Shown here: positions 46,688 through 58,675 of the stretch, in pieces | How positions within the stretch are numbered: position 1 is the first letter of the stretch | Layout: each line of letters starts with the position of its first letter | NCBI GenBank assembly: GCA_023213395.1 | Contig: CM041465.1 | Coordinates: 145,769,741 to 145,833,740, forward strand | Source of the DNA: Cycas panzhihuaensis | Taxonomy: Eukaryota > Cycadophyta | Length of the DNA stretch: 64,000 nt | Reading direction: 5' to 3' | Notes under the pieces: model-generated | Database searches by the model: none | The model's input: only the letters and a program-made list of their open reading frames with translations | Told to the model about the DNA's origin: nothing | Position numbers and translations under genes: made by a program

Positions 46688-48045
46688 GCAGTGTCTCAGC
46701 CTCAATGACTTTTGAAATTAAGACAAGCTACATCTCCTACTATCGCAGTTTTAATGGCATTCAAGATGCTTTGTAGGATTGGTGACTGTGGGGTCTGTTG
46801 AATTGTCGGGAATAAGGGGATATGCTTGTAACCCTAATAGAGTATGCCTTGGATCAATTTAACAACTTGGACTTCTACGATCTTCCTTGGTGACATAGTT
46901 AGGACAAGTTCATTCTTCATAACTGCAATATCATTTTTAGGTGTCCTGCTGCATTGAGGATGCCCAATGGATTCTTGTGTTGCTTTCCAATACTCGTTAG
47001 TATTGTTGCATTGTCCCTTATGAGGATAGTCGAGATCCCATCGATTACTCAAGATTCTTCAAAGCTTCATGGCACACACACACACACATATAATAACATA
47101 TGTGTGTGTGTGTGTGTTTGGCATACTTTGTTTCAGCCAGAAACATTCTTTCCTTTTCTTATGTCACTTCAACCTCCAGATAATGATGTAGTAGACCCAT
47201 GTTTGTGATTTCAAAGGTCTTCAATAGATTCCCTTTTACTTATTTAATACTGTCTTCATCATTGCTTGTGATAAGCAAAACATCAACATAAACTGCTATA
47301 ACTATGATGAGTCTTGTATTCTTAACTTTGATGTAGAGATTCAGATCAAATTCACTTTTGTAGAAGCCTTCCCCTTTTAGACATCAGTTGATCTTCTTAT
47401 ACCATGCTCTAGGAGCTTGTTTTAAGCCATACAAAACCTTCTTCAATTTATAGACCATATGATCTTTCCCACTTTTGATGAATTTAGGTTGTTCCATGTA
47501 GACATCTTTCTCTAGATCTCCATTTATTAATGCATTTTTTACATCCGTTCGATAGATTTTCTAGTTAAATTGGATAGGTAATGTTATAATGGTTCGTATG
47601 GTGATTAATTTTGTTACGTGAGCAAATGTTTCTTCACAATCAATTCATTCATTTTGAGTGAATCCCTCGACTACCAACTTGGCTTTATGTTTTTCTATCA
47701 TTACATTTGTTCTGTATTTTGTTTTGAACAACCATTTGCATCCAACAACTTGCTTACCATTTGGAAGCTTGGTCAATTACCATGTGTTGCTCCTTTGAAT
47801 GGCAAAGATTTCTTCTTCCATTGCCTTATCCTAGTCCCAATTTCCGTTGGCTTCTTCAAAGGTTATGGGTTTGTCTTTGTTTAAGGCACAACTAAACGTT
47901 GCAATATTTCTTGGGTAACTTCTTGACCTAATTTGTGTTTCATTTTCCATGGTTGCCTAATTTATTCCCGAGTCATGTAGAGTGGATACATACCATTTTG
48001 ATATCCTTTTTTAGTGGCAGACTATCAATTGTTTCAATTGACACA
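46688..48045 (-). pseudogene. Copia RT fragment
   Basis: The minus strand from about 47920 downward reads [81 protein letters not shown] and VYVDVLLITSNDEDS (for YVDDLLIT), ending TNMGLLHHYLEVEVT near 47170. This is a Ty1/copia RT with stops and no integrase upstream. Below about 47120 (46688-47060) the frame is not recognisable. No LTR of its own could be assigned. Confidence 0.8.
47072..47117. repeat. (AC)n-(GT)n palindromic microsatellite
   Basis: An (AC)n run, a short AT-rich centre, then a (TG)n run: a dinucleotide repeat that can fold on itself, inserted beside the copia RT remnant. Confidence 0.9.
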
Positions 48046-48340
48046 TGTTGAAGATTATAATAGAGAGATAGAGCCACAATCACACTTTGAAAATTAGTTT
48101 CTAAAGTCTAATTGTATTCATCTTTATATCAAAATTACAACACAACTAATGTGCATATAAACACTTCTACGAATGTGACCTACATGCATCTAAAGTGACA
48201 CGTGTTGAATGATTAACCCCATGACTCATCATTCAAACACAATAATAATAAAAAATAACTAAAAGCACAATACAAAGGGGGAGTCTCATAACTTAACATT
48301 ATGAACTTAATCAACATGTAAACAATAAATAATTTTAACA
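48046..48340 (-). repeat. Copia 3' LTR (minus)
   Basis: 295 bp, TGTTGAAG...TTTTAACA on the plus strand; the minus-strand purine tract AACATTAAGGGGGAA lies at 48341-48355. The rest of its element is missing, replaced after about 48395 by a LINE. Confidence 0.65.
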
Positions 48341-48956
48341 TTCCCCCTTAATGTTTACATTATCAATGTTGACGATACATGTATGATTGGAGATTAAATT
48401 TGGAGTTGATGAGCGCGAGGCGATTCTGTAACTGGAGGCGGCTAGGGTTTGTTTCCCTCCCATCGGACCGAGGATTGGGCGCTGCTATTGCAGGGCGAGA
48501 CCCTAGATTCGTGGGTTATGGCGATCCCGCGGGAGGGATGTGGCAACGGAGGACGGTGTTGATGGAGTAGGAGGAGAACAAGCTCCAGACAGGGAGAAAA
48601 GCACGGACGAGAGATGTACTCGATTTGGAGTAGATGGGTTTAATAGATGGCGGTTCATGAGTTAGGAAGAAATCGGATTAGAGAAGGAGGGCCTATAGAA
48701 ATAGATCAGTGCAGTGAGCAGTTCAGTGGGGTGATAAGAGGCGGCTAGTGCTCGGATTCGTGACCAGACCAGCAATTCCTGAGAGTTAAAACAACAAGGG
48801 TCACTGCCATACAGAGGGCGGAGAGGGGACTCCATCTGTTATATTTATTTCGGGTGAGAACCCTAGGATTTATGGTAGCAGTATATGTGATTTGGGCTGT
48901 TTGATTGATTGAGTGATTAGCCTGTTGTTATCTTGTTGGTTTGTTATAAATCTGTA

Positions 48957-50155
48957 ATGGAGAAAGAAAACATACCTCTGAACCAGACTCAGAACATATC
49001 TCCAAGGAGGACCTATGTGGATGTATTAAGAAACAGAGAAATATATTTGTGTGAAATAACCTCGATAATGCAAAATGAGACAATTAGAATATCTATACTG
49101 AAGAAATTGTTAGAGAGAACAGAGAAACACTGGGAGAATAGCTTGGTGGGTAGATTCTCAGGACCAAGACCTGGCCTATATGTTATAAGGAGCTAGATAA
49201 GAAACATATGGAAGATAAGAAATCCGATGGAAGTTATGGCCTTACCTAGGGGATGTGTGCTATTCAAATTTGTTAACCAGAAGGATATGGTTAGCATACT
49301 TTTGAAATCCCCTTGGATTTTAGGTAGGAAGGCCTTATTTTTGGAAATATGGCACCCCGACTTTGACCCGATGGTGCCAGTTATAAAATAGGCCCCAATT
49401 TAGGTTCAAATGCTTGGCATACCTCTTCAGGTGTGGGACTTAGAGGTAATAAAAGGGGTGGCGAGAGCCATTGGACCCTTATTGGCCGTTGACTCAATCG
49501 CCAGAAATTGAAGTAGATTAATCAATGCCAAGTTTTGTGTTTTAGCTAGGCTGGACAAATCACTTCTGGAAAGTGTGAGGATTGAAACTAAGGAGTGGAG
49601 GAAGGGCCAATCCTTGATTTGTGAAATGGACAATATCAGGTGCTCTACCTGTAAAAGGCTTGGGCACCTGCCCTAGAAATGCCTAGGGGAGAGGAAGATA
49701 GATGTGGCAGGGGAGTAGAAGGGAGAGGACCCTCAAGATGCAAAAATGGATAATATAAATCATCCCAGGCTCCAGAGAGACAAGATGATCCCCAAGGAGA
49801 GATGGAGAAAAAGTATGCCATGGAGTTTAATCTAGAGGCAGAGGATACTCTTCTCGACGAAGAGGAGGACCTCTGGAATGTCAAGAGGATGGTAGAAGGT
49901 AACTTAGTTATGGGGCCAGAGGAGAGGATGGATGGGGGAGAAAATGGATCCCCCAGAAAGGAGAAGGAAAGGCAAATGCCAGAGGAGGACGTCCTGGGGA
50001 GACAAGAGACAATAGGGAGTGTTAAGAGGATCTGGAAAATCAAAGAGAAGGATCCTCAGGAGGAGCAAAAAGGGGTTGGTCAACGCAGAGGTACTGATTT
50101 GGGGATTGATAAAAGAGTAGGGAGGCCAATCCTTAAGATGTTAAGGGAGGGGTAG
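48957..50155 (+). pseudogene. LINE ORF1, broken
   Basis: ATG at 48957 (MEKENIPLNQTQNISPRRTY). HWENSLVGRFSGPRPGL at about 49130-49180 matches the other LINE. Several TAGs follow. The knuckle near 49640-49680 reads CSTCKRLGHLP, TAG, KC. The C-terminal part (49802-50155) is Glu/Lys-rich. Confidence 0.8.
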
Positions 50156-50295
50156 GTGGCCTTGCAAATTGATCAGGGCTATCAGTGAACATTAAGGGAA
50201 GGAGGGAGCGAGCGACCAAGACTAAGGGCAAGAGACGAAGCTTGTGAGGCCCAGAAAGAGGAAGGAGGAGAGAGTGTGAAGACTAGGAGAAAGAG

Positions 50296-51820
50296 ATGAA
50301 GATAGTTTCATGGAATATCAGGGGTATAAATGCCCCTTTGAAGCAGAGAGCGATGAAGGACCTTCGTATGAGAATGGAACCAAATATAATGTTTTTGCAA
50401 GAAACCAAGGTGGTTATGGAGAACAGAGCGACGGTCAAAGACAAGATTTGGAGGAAGGCAAAAATGGTGGCGATGGATGGTCGCCAAGGATTAGGAGGAC
50501 TGGCTGTCTTGTGAAATCTAGGGGATTGGCAGGGAGAGGCTTGTGGGATGGGTGAATATTTTATTTCCATTTGGTTAACTTGCAGGAGGACTAACCTAAG
50601 ATGGCTGGCCACTAACATATATGCCCCAACTCAAGTAGAAGGAAGGAAAACCCTACGGGACAAGATTCTGGAGGAGCATAGAGAGTGGAAAGGGCCTTGG
50701 CTAGTAGCAGGAGATTTTAACACCGCCCTGTTACCTGGTGAAAAAAGAGGGGGCCAAGAGGGGTGGTCAAAAAGCATGTCTGATTTGGGAGACTTTCTTA
50801 AAAAGGGGGGACTAATGGATGTCCCCCTAAGACGGGTTAGATATACTTGGTCAAATAGGAGGCTTGGGAAGCATCATACACAAGTGAGGCTGGACAGGAT
50901 GTTGATAAATTACGCTTGGGCCAGCCATCACAATGACATCAAGTTGGAAGCTCTACTAAGGGTGGTGTTTGATCACTCACCATTGTAGCTGGACTTCTCT
51001 ACAAATAAAAAACATATGGGTACCCCCTTTCGATTTGAAATGATGTGGACAAGACATTTGAATCTCAGGGATTTGATTGAGGAATGGTAGAAGGTCTCGA
51101 TTGAGGGATGCGCTATGTATAGGTTTTCTAAAAAACTGGATTGCATAAAAAGGCAGGTGAAAGAATGGAATAGGAAAGGTCATGGCAACATTTTTGAAGC
51201 CAAGAACTAGATAGACAGGGAGTTGAAAGCTATCGAAGCGAGGATTCAGGAGGAAGGCAGATCCTAGTTGCTGGACCAAGCAGAAAGAGATCTCATCAGA
51301 AAATTTGAGGAAGTTCTACTTAAGGAGGAGATTCATTGGAGGCAAAAATCTAGGGCTCTTTGGTTGATGAAGGGGGACAAAAATACGAAGTTTTTCCATA
51401 TGACCATTGTGAAACATAGGGCCAGTAATAGAATAAACAAGCTGCATAATATAGAAGGAGAGGAAGATGGAGAAGGGGATGAAATGAAAAAAGTTGTGAT
51501 CAATTATTTCAGGGAGCTTTTGGTAGAGCCAGGCTGCCAGGATGAGGAGGTTAGAAAGGAGTTCATGAAGGTAATTCCTAAATTGGTGGATAATGAATAG
51601 AATAGAATGCTTAAGGCCCCATTCACCATAGAGGAAGTTAAAAGGGTGGTTTTTGGGATCAAAAAGGAGAAAGTGCCGAGCTCAGATGGATTTCCCCTTG
51701 GTTTCTTCTAGGAATACGGGGATATTGTCAAGGAGGATCTGATGAAGGTTATGGGAGAATTCCATGAGAATCGAAAGATGCTAGGAGAATGGCAAGCTAC
51801 ATTTTTAGTGTTGATTTCGA
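50296..51820 (+). pseudogene. LINE ORF2: endonuclease and start of RT
   Basis: MKIVSWNIRGINAPLKQ begins an apurinic-type endonuclease. LQETK, VAGDFNTALLPGE, WSNRR and FDHSPL are its catalytic-site motifs. RT begins near 51590 (APFTIEEVKRVVFGIKKEK) and is cut at EWQATFLVLI. About 140 bp separates it from ORF1. TAGs at several sites (for example after FDHSPL and within EEGRS-LLDQ) lie where the sister LINE keeps sense codons. Confidence 0.87.
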
Positions 51821-52364
51821 ATGAATAACTCAGCTCTCACCCTTAAGAGAATGACATAAAATTGAATCACTCGGCTTGCACCCTTGAGAATATGCCATGG
51901 AATGAATAACTCAGCTCTCATCACTGGAATGATCCTCAAAAGTCTCCTTAAATGCGTCCTTTTGATGCCTCTTGGTGAAGGGTTATGACTCCCAGTCATA
52001 ACCGTACCTTTTTGTCATCAAGGTACCCTTTCACTTTAACACATGATTAAGTTTCCTTAATGGTGTCTTTTCCATCCATATGTCTATAAGTACGTCCATT
52101 TGGGCAGATGTCATCACATCTGGGTGTCTTTGGGTCAGATCTGTCCATACGTACTGGGTTGTTTGCTAGCATACTTGAAAACGATATGCACCCTGTGTTA
52201 CATACCTGAAATGGTACGCACCTATCATACGTACCTAGAATGCTTCCTTTCTCATCTTTTTTCACTGTGCGTACCTTCGTATGGTCCGTACCTACATTCC
52301 ACTGGTTAATACGAGCCTACATTCTATGTTTCACATAACCTATGCGTCAAAATATACTCCAACA
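51821..52364 (-). repeat. 3' LTR of copy 2, truncated
   Basis: 544 bp. Corresponds to about 59155-59682 of the partner; the first about 480 bp are missing at the junction with the LINE. Ends CCAACA at 52364. Confidence 0.8.
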
Positions 52365-52451
52365 TCTATCTCGGGTTGACAAAATAGGGTTGAGCATCCT
52401 TGCTCATCAAAATTTTCAAAAAATTTTGGGGTATCCTTACCCATCTTTGCT

Positions 52452-53778
52452 TTAAGGCTGCCCTTGTTGCTTCGGCTCCATTGCTTGGCCTCTAATAGCC
52501 AAAATTTCTTCATTGATTTGAGTAAGGGTTGCTATTATAGCGTCTTTTTCCTTTATTTTTTCTTGAAGGGCAGCTATTTTTACCTTATATTCCTCCTCCA
52601 TTTCTTTAATTAATTGAATTATTTGTTGTGTTTTTCCTTTTGTTTGGGTTAGCTGTGCTGATGTCTCCCCTATCTCCATTACAAGAGGAAATTCTCTCCA
52701 TTCGTCAAGGGAGGGTTCCGCTTCCACTTCCTCTTCGGGTTCACCCTCATCCCTTCTCCTCTTAGTGCTTCTTCGTACTGCTTGTTTGGTACGGTGTGGA
52801 ATAGGAGATCCTTGGGTTTGTTGAAGCCATTTTAAGATTTTTCTCATTTCTTTTTTTACTGTCCTCTTGATTTCCATGTCCTGAATGTTTCTCGAGAATG
52901 AATTCACCCATTACTTCATCAAGGGTTCCTGTGGATGGATGGGTGATTGCGGAGGTTGTACTCCCGGGCATTGATGAAATAAGATGGCCAATAATAGGTA
53001 GGGGTGCCTGAATGAATGTGTCATGATCTCTCCAATCTGTTGTACCATGTTTACAGCCAAAAATTTTGACTAATTTAGCTCCTCCTCGTCTTGAACTTTT
53101 GGTAATATCGTTATCATTTCCCCTAGAATGTATGTATATTTCCTTTTGGATAGAAACCTTGTATTTACGACTTTTCTATCCACTGTAACCTAATATCCTT
53201 TATATTTGCTACACAAATGCCTCCTGCTAATATCTGAGTGTTTTCCTTGCAAAACTCCTTTAGGCAGGTTTCCTGATCTACCTCTAATCTCTTGGTGGCA
53301 GTTGGGACTTCTCCCTCCTTTGGAAGCCTTGTAAGTAAGTGCATTGTTTTTGCATCCAAATTAACTTTTTTCAAATCCTTTTTCAATTCAAACATTATAT
53401 TCTCCATCAATTCTTGATCCCAATAAAGAGGATTGAGGTATACGTACTCTCCCCATCTTGCTTGTTTGACCTTAGCTTTAAATTGGGCAAGTAATCCATC
53501 AAATTCCTTCTTCAACTTCGGTAGGAATGTTTCTTGGCACTCTGCCGTCTTCATTGTAGGCATTGCTATGGGAAATGGAAGTAATTCAAGTATTGACCAG
53601 AGAATACAAGATAAAACCTTATGTGTGTACCTTTTCTTTGGAACGATTGTTTATTTCTGATGAATTGCTTGAAATTCTGTGTTGAATCCATACTAGTTCT
53701 TTCCTTGAGTATAGCACTTCTTGCTAGTTTTTTACTAACATCAGATTCCACCTGTCTTCCTCTTTTTGTTGTTTGCAT
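52452..53778 (-). other. Extra 3' ORF of copy 2, candidate spliced gene
   Basis: Unrecognised protein in sense orientation downstream of the pol remnant. A candidate first exon (MQTTKRGRQVESDVSKKLAR to SFQRK, about 53778-53631) reads in frame into MPTMKTAECQETFLPKLKKE (53563 onward) if a 65-nt GT-AG segment (53566-53630) is removed. The second part continues with LNPLYWDQELMENIMFELKK, then, after a frame break near 52900-53160, a basic patch (KQAVRRSTKRRRDEGE) and a coiled coil (IKEMEEEYKVKIAALQEKIK). It ends at 52452. Position resembles extra ORFs of other gypsy lineages; function unknown. Confidence 0.5.
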
Positions 53779-54862
53779 ACCATGCGGGAATGGTTGCAGG
53801 TACAAATAATATACTTTGCTCTTTTGGTTCATTTCTTCTATGCGTACATGATGGCATACTTTTTTGGCACATATAGTATTTTTTCTCACTTACTCGATTT
53901 TCACTTTGTGTACTTGGTAACGTACCTTTTTTGGTATGTATAGTGTATTCGATTGGTACGTACACAAAAATTCTAATTTTTTTTGATGCATTTTCTTGAA
54001 TTTTGATTTTTCTCATGGTAGTGTATCTTTCTTCTTGTAATTTGCCATATTGTTTATTTGTATGATATGAGTTACGGTTGTTTCTTCTACTTTTTGATTT
54101 TTTTGTTCACATACCAGATTGAATCACGTTTTGGTATCAAGGCAAGTTGATTTGCCTTCAACTTCAAGCAACATGTTATGGTACAACCAGTTGATTCCCC
54201 TGGTGGATTTGTCACTCCCTAGCTATGATAGGGTTTGAGTTTTCTTTGGAACGATTGTTTAGTTTTGATGAATTGCTTGAAATTTTGTGTTGAATCCATA
54301 CTGGTTCTTTCCTTGAGTATAGCACTTCTTGCTAGTTTTTTACTAACATCAGATTCCACCTGTCTTCCTCTTTTTGTTGTTTGCATACCGTGCGGGAATG
54401 GTTGCAGGTACAAATAATATACTTTGCTCTTTTGGTTCATTTCTTCTATGCGTACCTGATAGCATACTTTTTTGGCACATATAGTATTTTTTCTCACTTA
54501 CTCGATTTTCACTTTGTGTACTTGGTAACGTACCTTTTTTGGTATGTATAGTGTATTCGATTGGTATGTACACAAAAATTCTAATTTTTTTTGATGCATT
54601 TTCCTGAATTTTGATTTTTCTCATGGTAGTGTATCTTTCTTTTTGTAATTTGCCATATTGTTTATTTGTATGATATGGGTTACGGTTGTTTTTTCTACTT
54701 TTTGATTTTTTTGTATTTTTTTTGTTCACATACTGAATTGAATCACGTTTCGGTATCAAGGCAAGCTGATTTGCCTTCAACTTCAAGCAACATGTTATGG
54801 TACGACTAGTTGATTCCCTTGGTGGATTTGTCACTCCCTAGCTATGATAGGGTTTGAGTTTA
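53634..54862 (-). repeat. Tandem duplication of about 0.61 kb
   Basis: 53634-54241 and 54242-54862 are near-identical direct repeats, both from ctttggaacgattgt to gctatgatagggtttgag, the second with a small T-rich insertion. The unit contains the candidate first exon of the extra ORF and the junction to the integrase-tail region. Confidence 0.9.
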
Positions 54863-57800
54863 CTGCCTTTGATCATTTCAGGTAGTAGTTGGCCTGCTAG
54901 TTTTTTCATTTGGATAATACTATTCTTGTACACCACATCAATCATATATGGGCCTTTCCAATGCATCGTCAATTTTCCCTGGGGTGTTTGGGATTTGTTG
55001 TCGAATTGTCATACTCGATCACCCTTCTTGAAATACGATATCTTGTCATGGCAGTCATGCCTTGTCTTTTTTCGCCTTTTCCTTAGTGTGGTATGCTTTG
55101 CCGATTTCTTCTTATGATCCCTTAATTGATCTTTGTTTATTATTCCCTTTCCCAACCAATGTTCTATACAATGTATTAAGTGGGTAATTCCATATAGTTG
55201 TTCTCCATGAAAGGGCTTCACATAATCTCCAATGTATTCTTCATGATTTCTCTCTTCTAGAGTGGCAATTTTGTTTCCTAGATCAGAATCTTTAGGGATA
55301 TTTTCCACTGGTTCCTCTTTTTCATCCTTAGATTCGGTGTCAATGTTTGAAGAGGACCTTTTGCTGGGTGGGTGTATCTCTAAAGAAGATGAGGAAGGTT
55401 CGTTACTTCCTTCCTCGAGCTGGGATGGGGGTGGGGAAGGGCAGTCTACCTCAGGACCCACACCAAAGGTAGAGGGAAGGTTAGGGTTATAGGGGGTTGG
55501 GGTATCAAGGGGTGAATTAGGGTAAGTGTTTGGGTTAAAAGGGGGATTTGGGTTTGGATCTAGGTTTTCTATGTTATTATTACCACTCGTATGATCAAAA
55601 CATTTGGATTTAATATCAATGCCCTCAGTTACATTCCAAGAAAGTAGGTTACACTTATAGGATGGGGTATTGATTTCATATGCGTCTTACAACCAATAAT
55701 CCACAAACTTTGTCACACTCTCATCATTGGAAGAGTTGTAAATTTTCTCGAAATAAGTCAGTGCCATCTCTTGGGAGTTTATTAGCTTGGTCGGTTCTTC
55801 AATTGTACGATACAAGTTACCTTCGTTAAAAGAGGATGTTGTTTCTTCACTTGCAATGGTTGTACTGGATACGTCGTTTGGTATTACTTCAATGGGATTC
55901 TTTCCCAACATTGGGAGGACCACTTCGCTTCCCCCATCAGATAATGTAAAGGTGACGTCCCTCCAACTTTGAAGACATCAAGTTTTAGACAACCACGGGC
56001 GGCCCAACAAGGCTGGATAGGGTATTGCTCCTTTCTTTGTTTCCACAATAGTGAACTCAATTCTGACTGCTATCTCGACGACGCCCACTTTTATGTTTGT
56101 TAACCTCCCCATTGGTCTCACTAATAGTTCATTTGTTAACTTTAACGAATAGGTTGTTGCTTCCAACTTGGGACTTCCCAACTTCCACCATGTTGTGGTG
56201 GGTAAGACGTTCACTGCTACTCCCCCATCCACAATCACTTTTGAAAATCTTTCTCCCAATAGTATGATTGTGACCATCAGATCCAAGTCGAAAGATGGCA
56301 TTATCTTTTTTAAGCTCTTTGTAATTTTTTGTTGTTGTAGTACTTCGGTCTTGACCCAATCGATTACTTGATATAAAGGAATTGTTAATTGTAGTTGTTT
56401 CACCAGATTCTCCATTAATAATAACATCGTAGGGATATCCTCCATTGGTAACCCCTTGAATAGTTCTTCTGCCTGAACCAATTGAGGTTGCACCTTTGGT
56501 TCTTTCGGTTTTGTTTGAGGTTTACTTTTTCTGACATATACGTGTTTCGTTTTTGGTTTACCCATTGGCAACATTGTTTCGTTTTCTTGTTGAGCTAATT
56601 CCTCCAACACTTGCTTTGCTTGCTTGAAGCAATCCATTTCCGTCTTAGGGTTTGGGTATATTCCTCATTTATTACTTTTTTTCGTTTTTGCTTCTTCTGA
56701 AGTTTTAAATTCCTACCGTTCTCTAGGATGATAGTCATCAGATTGGTTGACTTTGCCTTTCTTTACATTCTTCTGTTCTATGCTTACTTGGGCCACAATT
56801 GTTGCATAGGAACGGTTTATGGTCGTAATCTTGTTTAGTTGGGCAATTTGACTTCCAATGCGTAAATTGCAAGCAAATTAAACATCTTCCCATTGGTTGT
56901 TTCTTTTTCGAAGTTTCCAACATAGTTCTTATTGTGTATATGTTTCAGGGTGGTTTGCTTCCCTTGCCCCGACCTCGTCCTTTATAACCTCTCCCTCTCG
57001 GGTTATAGTAACATTCTCTGGTGTTGTGATTATCCATGTCACATATGTGGCACCACTTATCTTTTTGGTGCATCGTGTTGTTCTTTGGGTTGATTTCACA
57101 TTCTTTAGTCTTATGCGAACTTTCCTTGCATATGTGACACCACTTTTCAATTTTGAATTGTCTGTCTTTCTTTTTCTTAAATTCCTCTTTATTCTCAACC
57201 TGGCTACTTCCTTTCTTAAGGCTTCGATTTTTGAGTCTTCCTCTGATACTACTACTTGATAAAGGGGCCGATTATGTTGGTTTTACTTCATCTCCCTTAT
57301 CTCGTCTTATAGTCTAAGCAATAGAGGATCATGCCCTCCGGCTTGGGCATCTATCTTAGCTTTAAAATCTAACGCCAATTCTTGAGCATTTTTGAATGAT
57401 TTCAGAGGATACGCGTGCATCATAGATCTTAGTTTCTCGTTCAACCCTCTAACAAAGTAGTTTTTCATATTATGATCTGTAATTATTTCATTTATCATAT
57501 TGGCAACAATTATTTTCATCCTACTGATATTAGTTAATACGGATTCTCCTGGCCTTTGTCTTATCTCCCTAAGAGCAATCTCTAGAGCCTCATTACTCTG
57601 AAACTTCTAAAATCTCTCCTCAAATGATTTCTTTATATTTGCTCAAGTTTCCATTTCATTCAACTCCTTGTACCATGCCAATGGTACTCCCTGTAGTGTG
57701 CAAGCGAATCTTGCCTTTATTTCATCGTCATCTGTAATCTTTTTCACATTAATCAAATTTTGGAATGGGTACACATGCTCCCCTACATCTGATGTGTCAT

Positions 57801-58535
57801 TGAAGATTAGTTCTTGAATTCCCTTGAGTCGTCCATCCTTGGTGACTGCATTGGTGTCCTTCCCAGTGGTGATGACCTTTTTCCTTTTGGCTTTTTTGAA
57901 GATTCTACTCCTTTTTCTTCACCTTTCACTTTAGGTGATGTATTCAGAGTGCTTAGTGTAGCACTATCTTTCCCAAATAAAGGATTTTGAAATGGTGTTT
58001 TTAAATGAATAAGTTCGAGTACTTTTGGCACTTGTACCATTAATGGTGTAACCACTAAGTATGATTGCTCGGACCCCTTGTTCGATGAATCTTCAAATAG
58101 ACGCCTTATTAATTTGTTTTCCCAATATGTTGAGAGACCTTCCTCCGCCTTCTTCTCGTTATCACTTAGGTCCTTTGGGATATCATCCACATTTGTATGT
58201 TCCTCCTTCCCTAGGGTGTTACTTTGTTCCAAATCTTCTTATGGATTTTCCTCCTTTTCTGGGCTTAAAAGGTCATACTTAATTGGGGTAAGTGTTAGTA
58301 CCATTTGCTCGCCATTTCCTTCCTCTCCTTGTTCTTAAGGTGGCTGGGCTCCACTTGCCTTGGATTCTTCGACGAATTGTCCCTTAGTCTTGTTATTATA
58401 TAGGCTCAATCTCCCTGCCTTTCTTAATTTTGATTCCTTTGACCATCGTAATGCCCTTTGTCTGCTTCTTTCTTTCCCTTTAGGTGAAGTACCCTTTTGT
58501 GGCTCTCCTGCCTTCGAAGGCCTCTTAGGTGGCAT
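54863..58535 (-). pseudogene. gag-protease with integrase tail, copy 2
   Basis: N-terminus MPPKRPSKAGEPQKGTSPKG (58535). Gag near 57720-57307 (NYFVRGLNEKLRSMMHAYP). Four intact CCHC knuckles between about 57150 and 56770: CHICKESSHKTKEC, CHICDMDNHNTREC, CLICLQFTHWKSNC, CNNCGPSKHRTEEC. A 219-residue open stretch (56637-55978) includes the protease VIVDGGVAVNVLP and LLGRPWL. The tail 55461-55009 ends YFKKGDRV and continues, after a stop, with PQGKLTMHWKGPYMID. Better preserved than copy 1. Confidence 0.8.
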
Positions 58536-58675
58536 TGGAAGATCCCCTAGTTGTCAGAGGCTTAGTTACAGTGCACCATCATTACGACAGCTAGGGTTCT
58601 CTGTCCTTTGAACATTCTCCCCTTGTGAAACTCGTGGCCCAGTCCCTCCTCAGTGGATGTAGGCAATAGAACCAA

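Larger units (their letters stand above)
48395..51820 (+). mobile_element. LINE (L1-type), 3' truncated
   Basis: GC-rich 5' UTR (48395-48956), ORF1 (48957 to about 50155), then ORF2 from 50296 to 51820, where it ends abruptly inside RT (EWQATFLVLI) against a gypsy LTR fragment. The remaining RT, zf-RVT, RNase H and poly-A are missing. Closely related to the LINE at 25053-31202. Confidence 0.88.

Noticed and set aside
49645-50043. 132-residue minus ORF over LINE ORF1
   Set aside because: Antisense shadow of the Glu-rich ORF1 tail.
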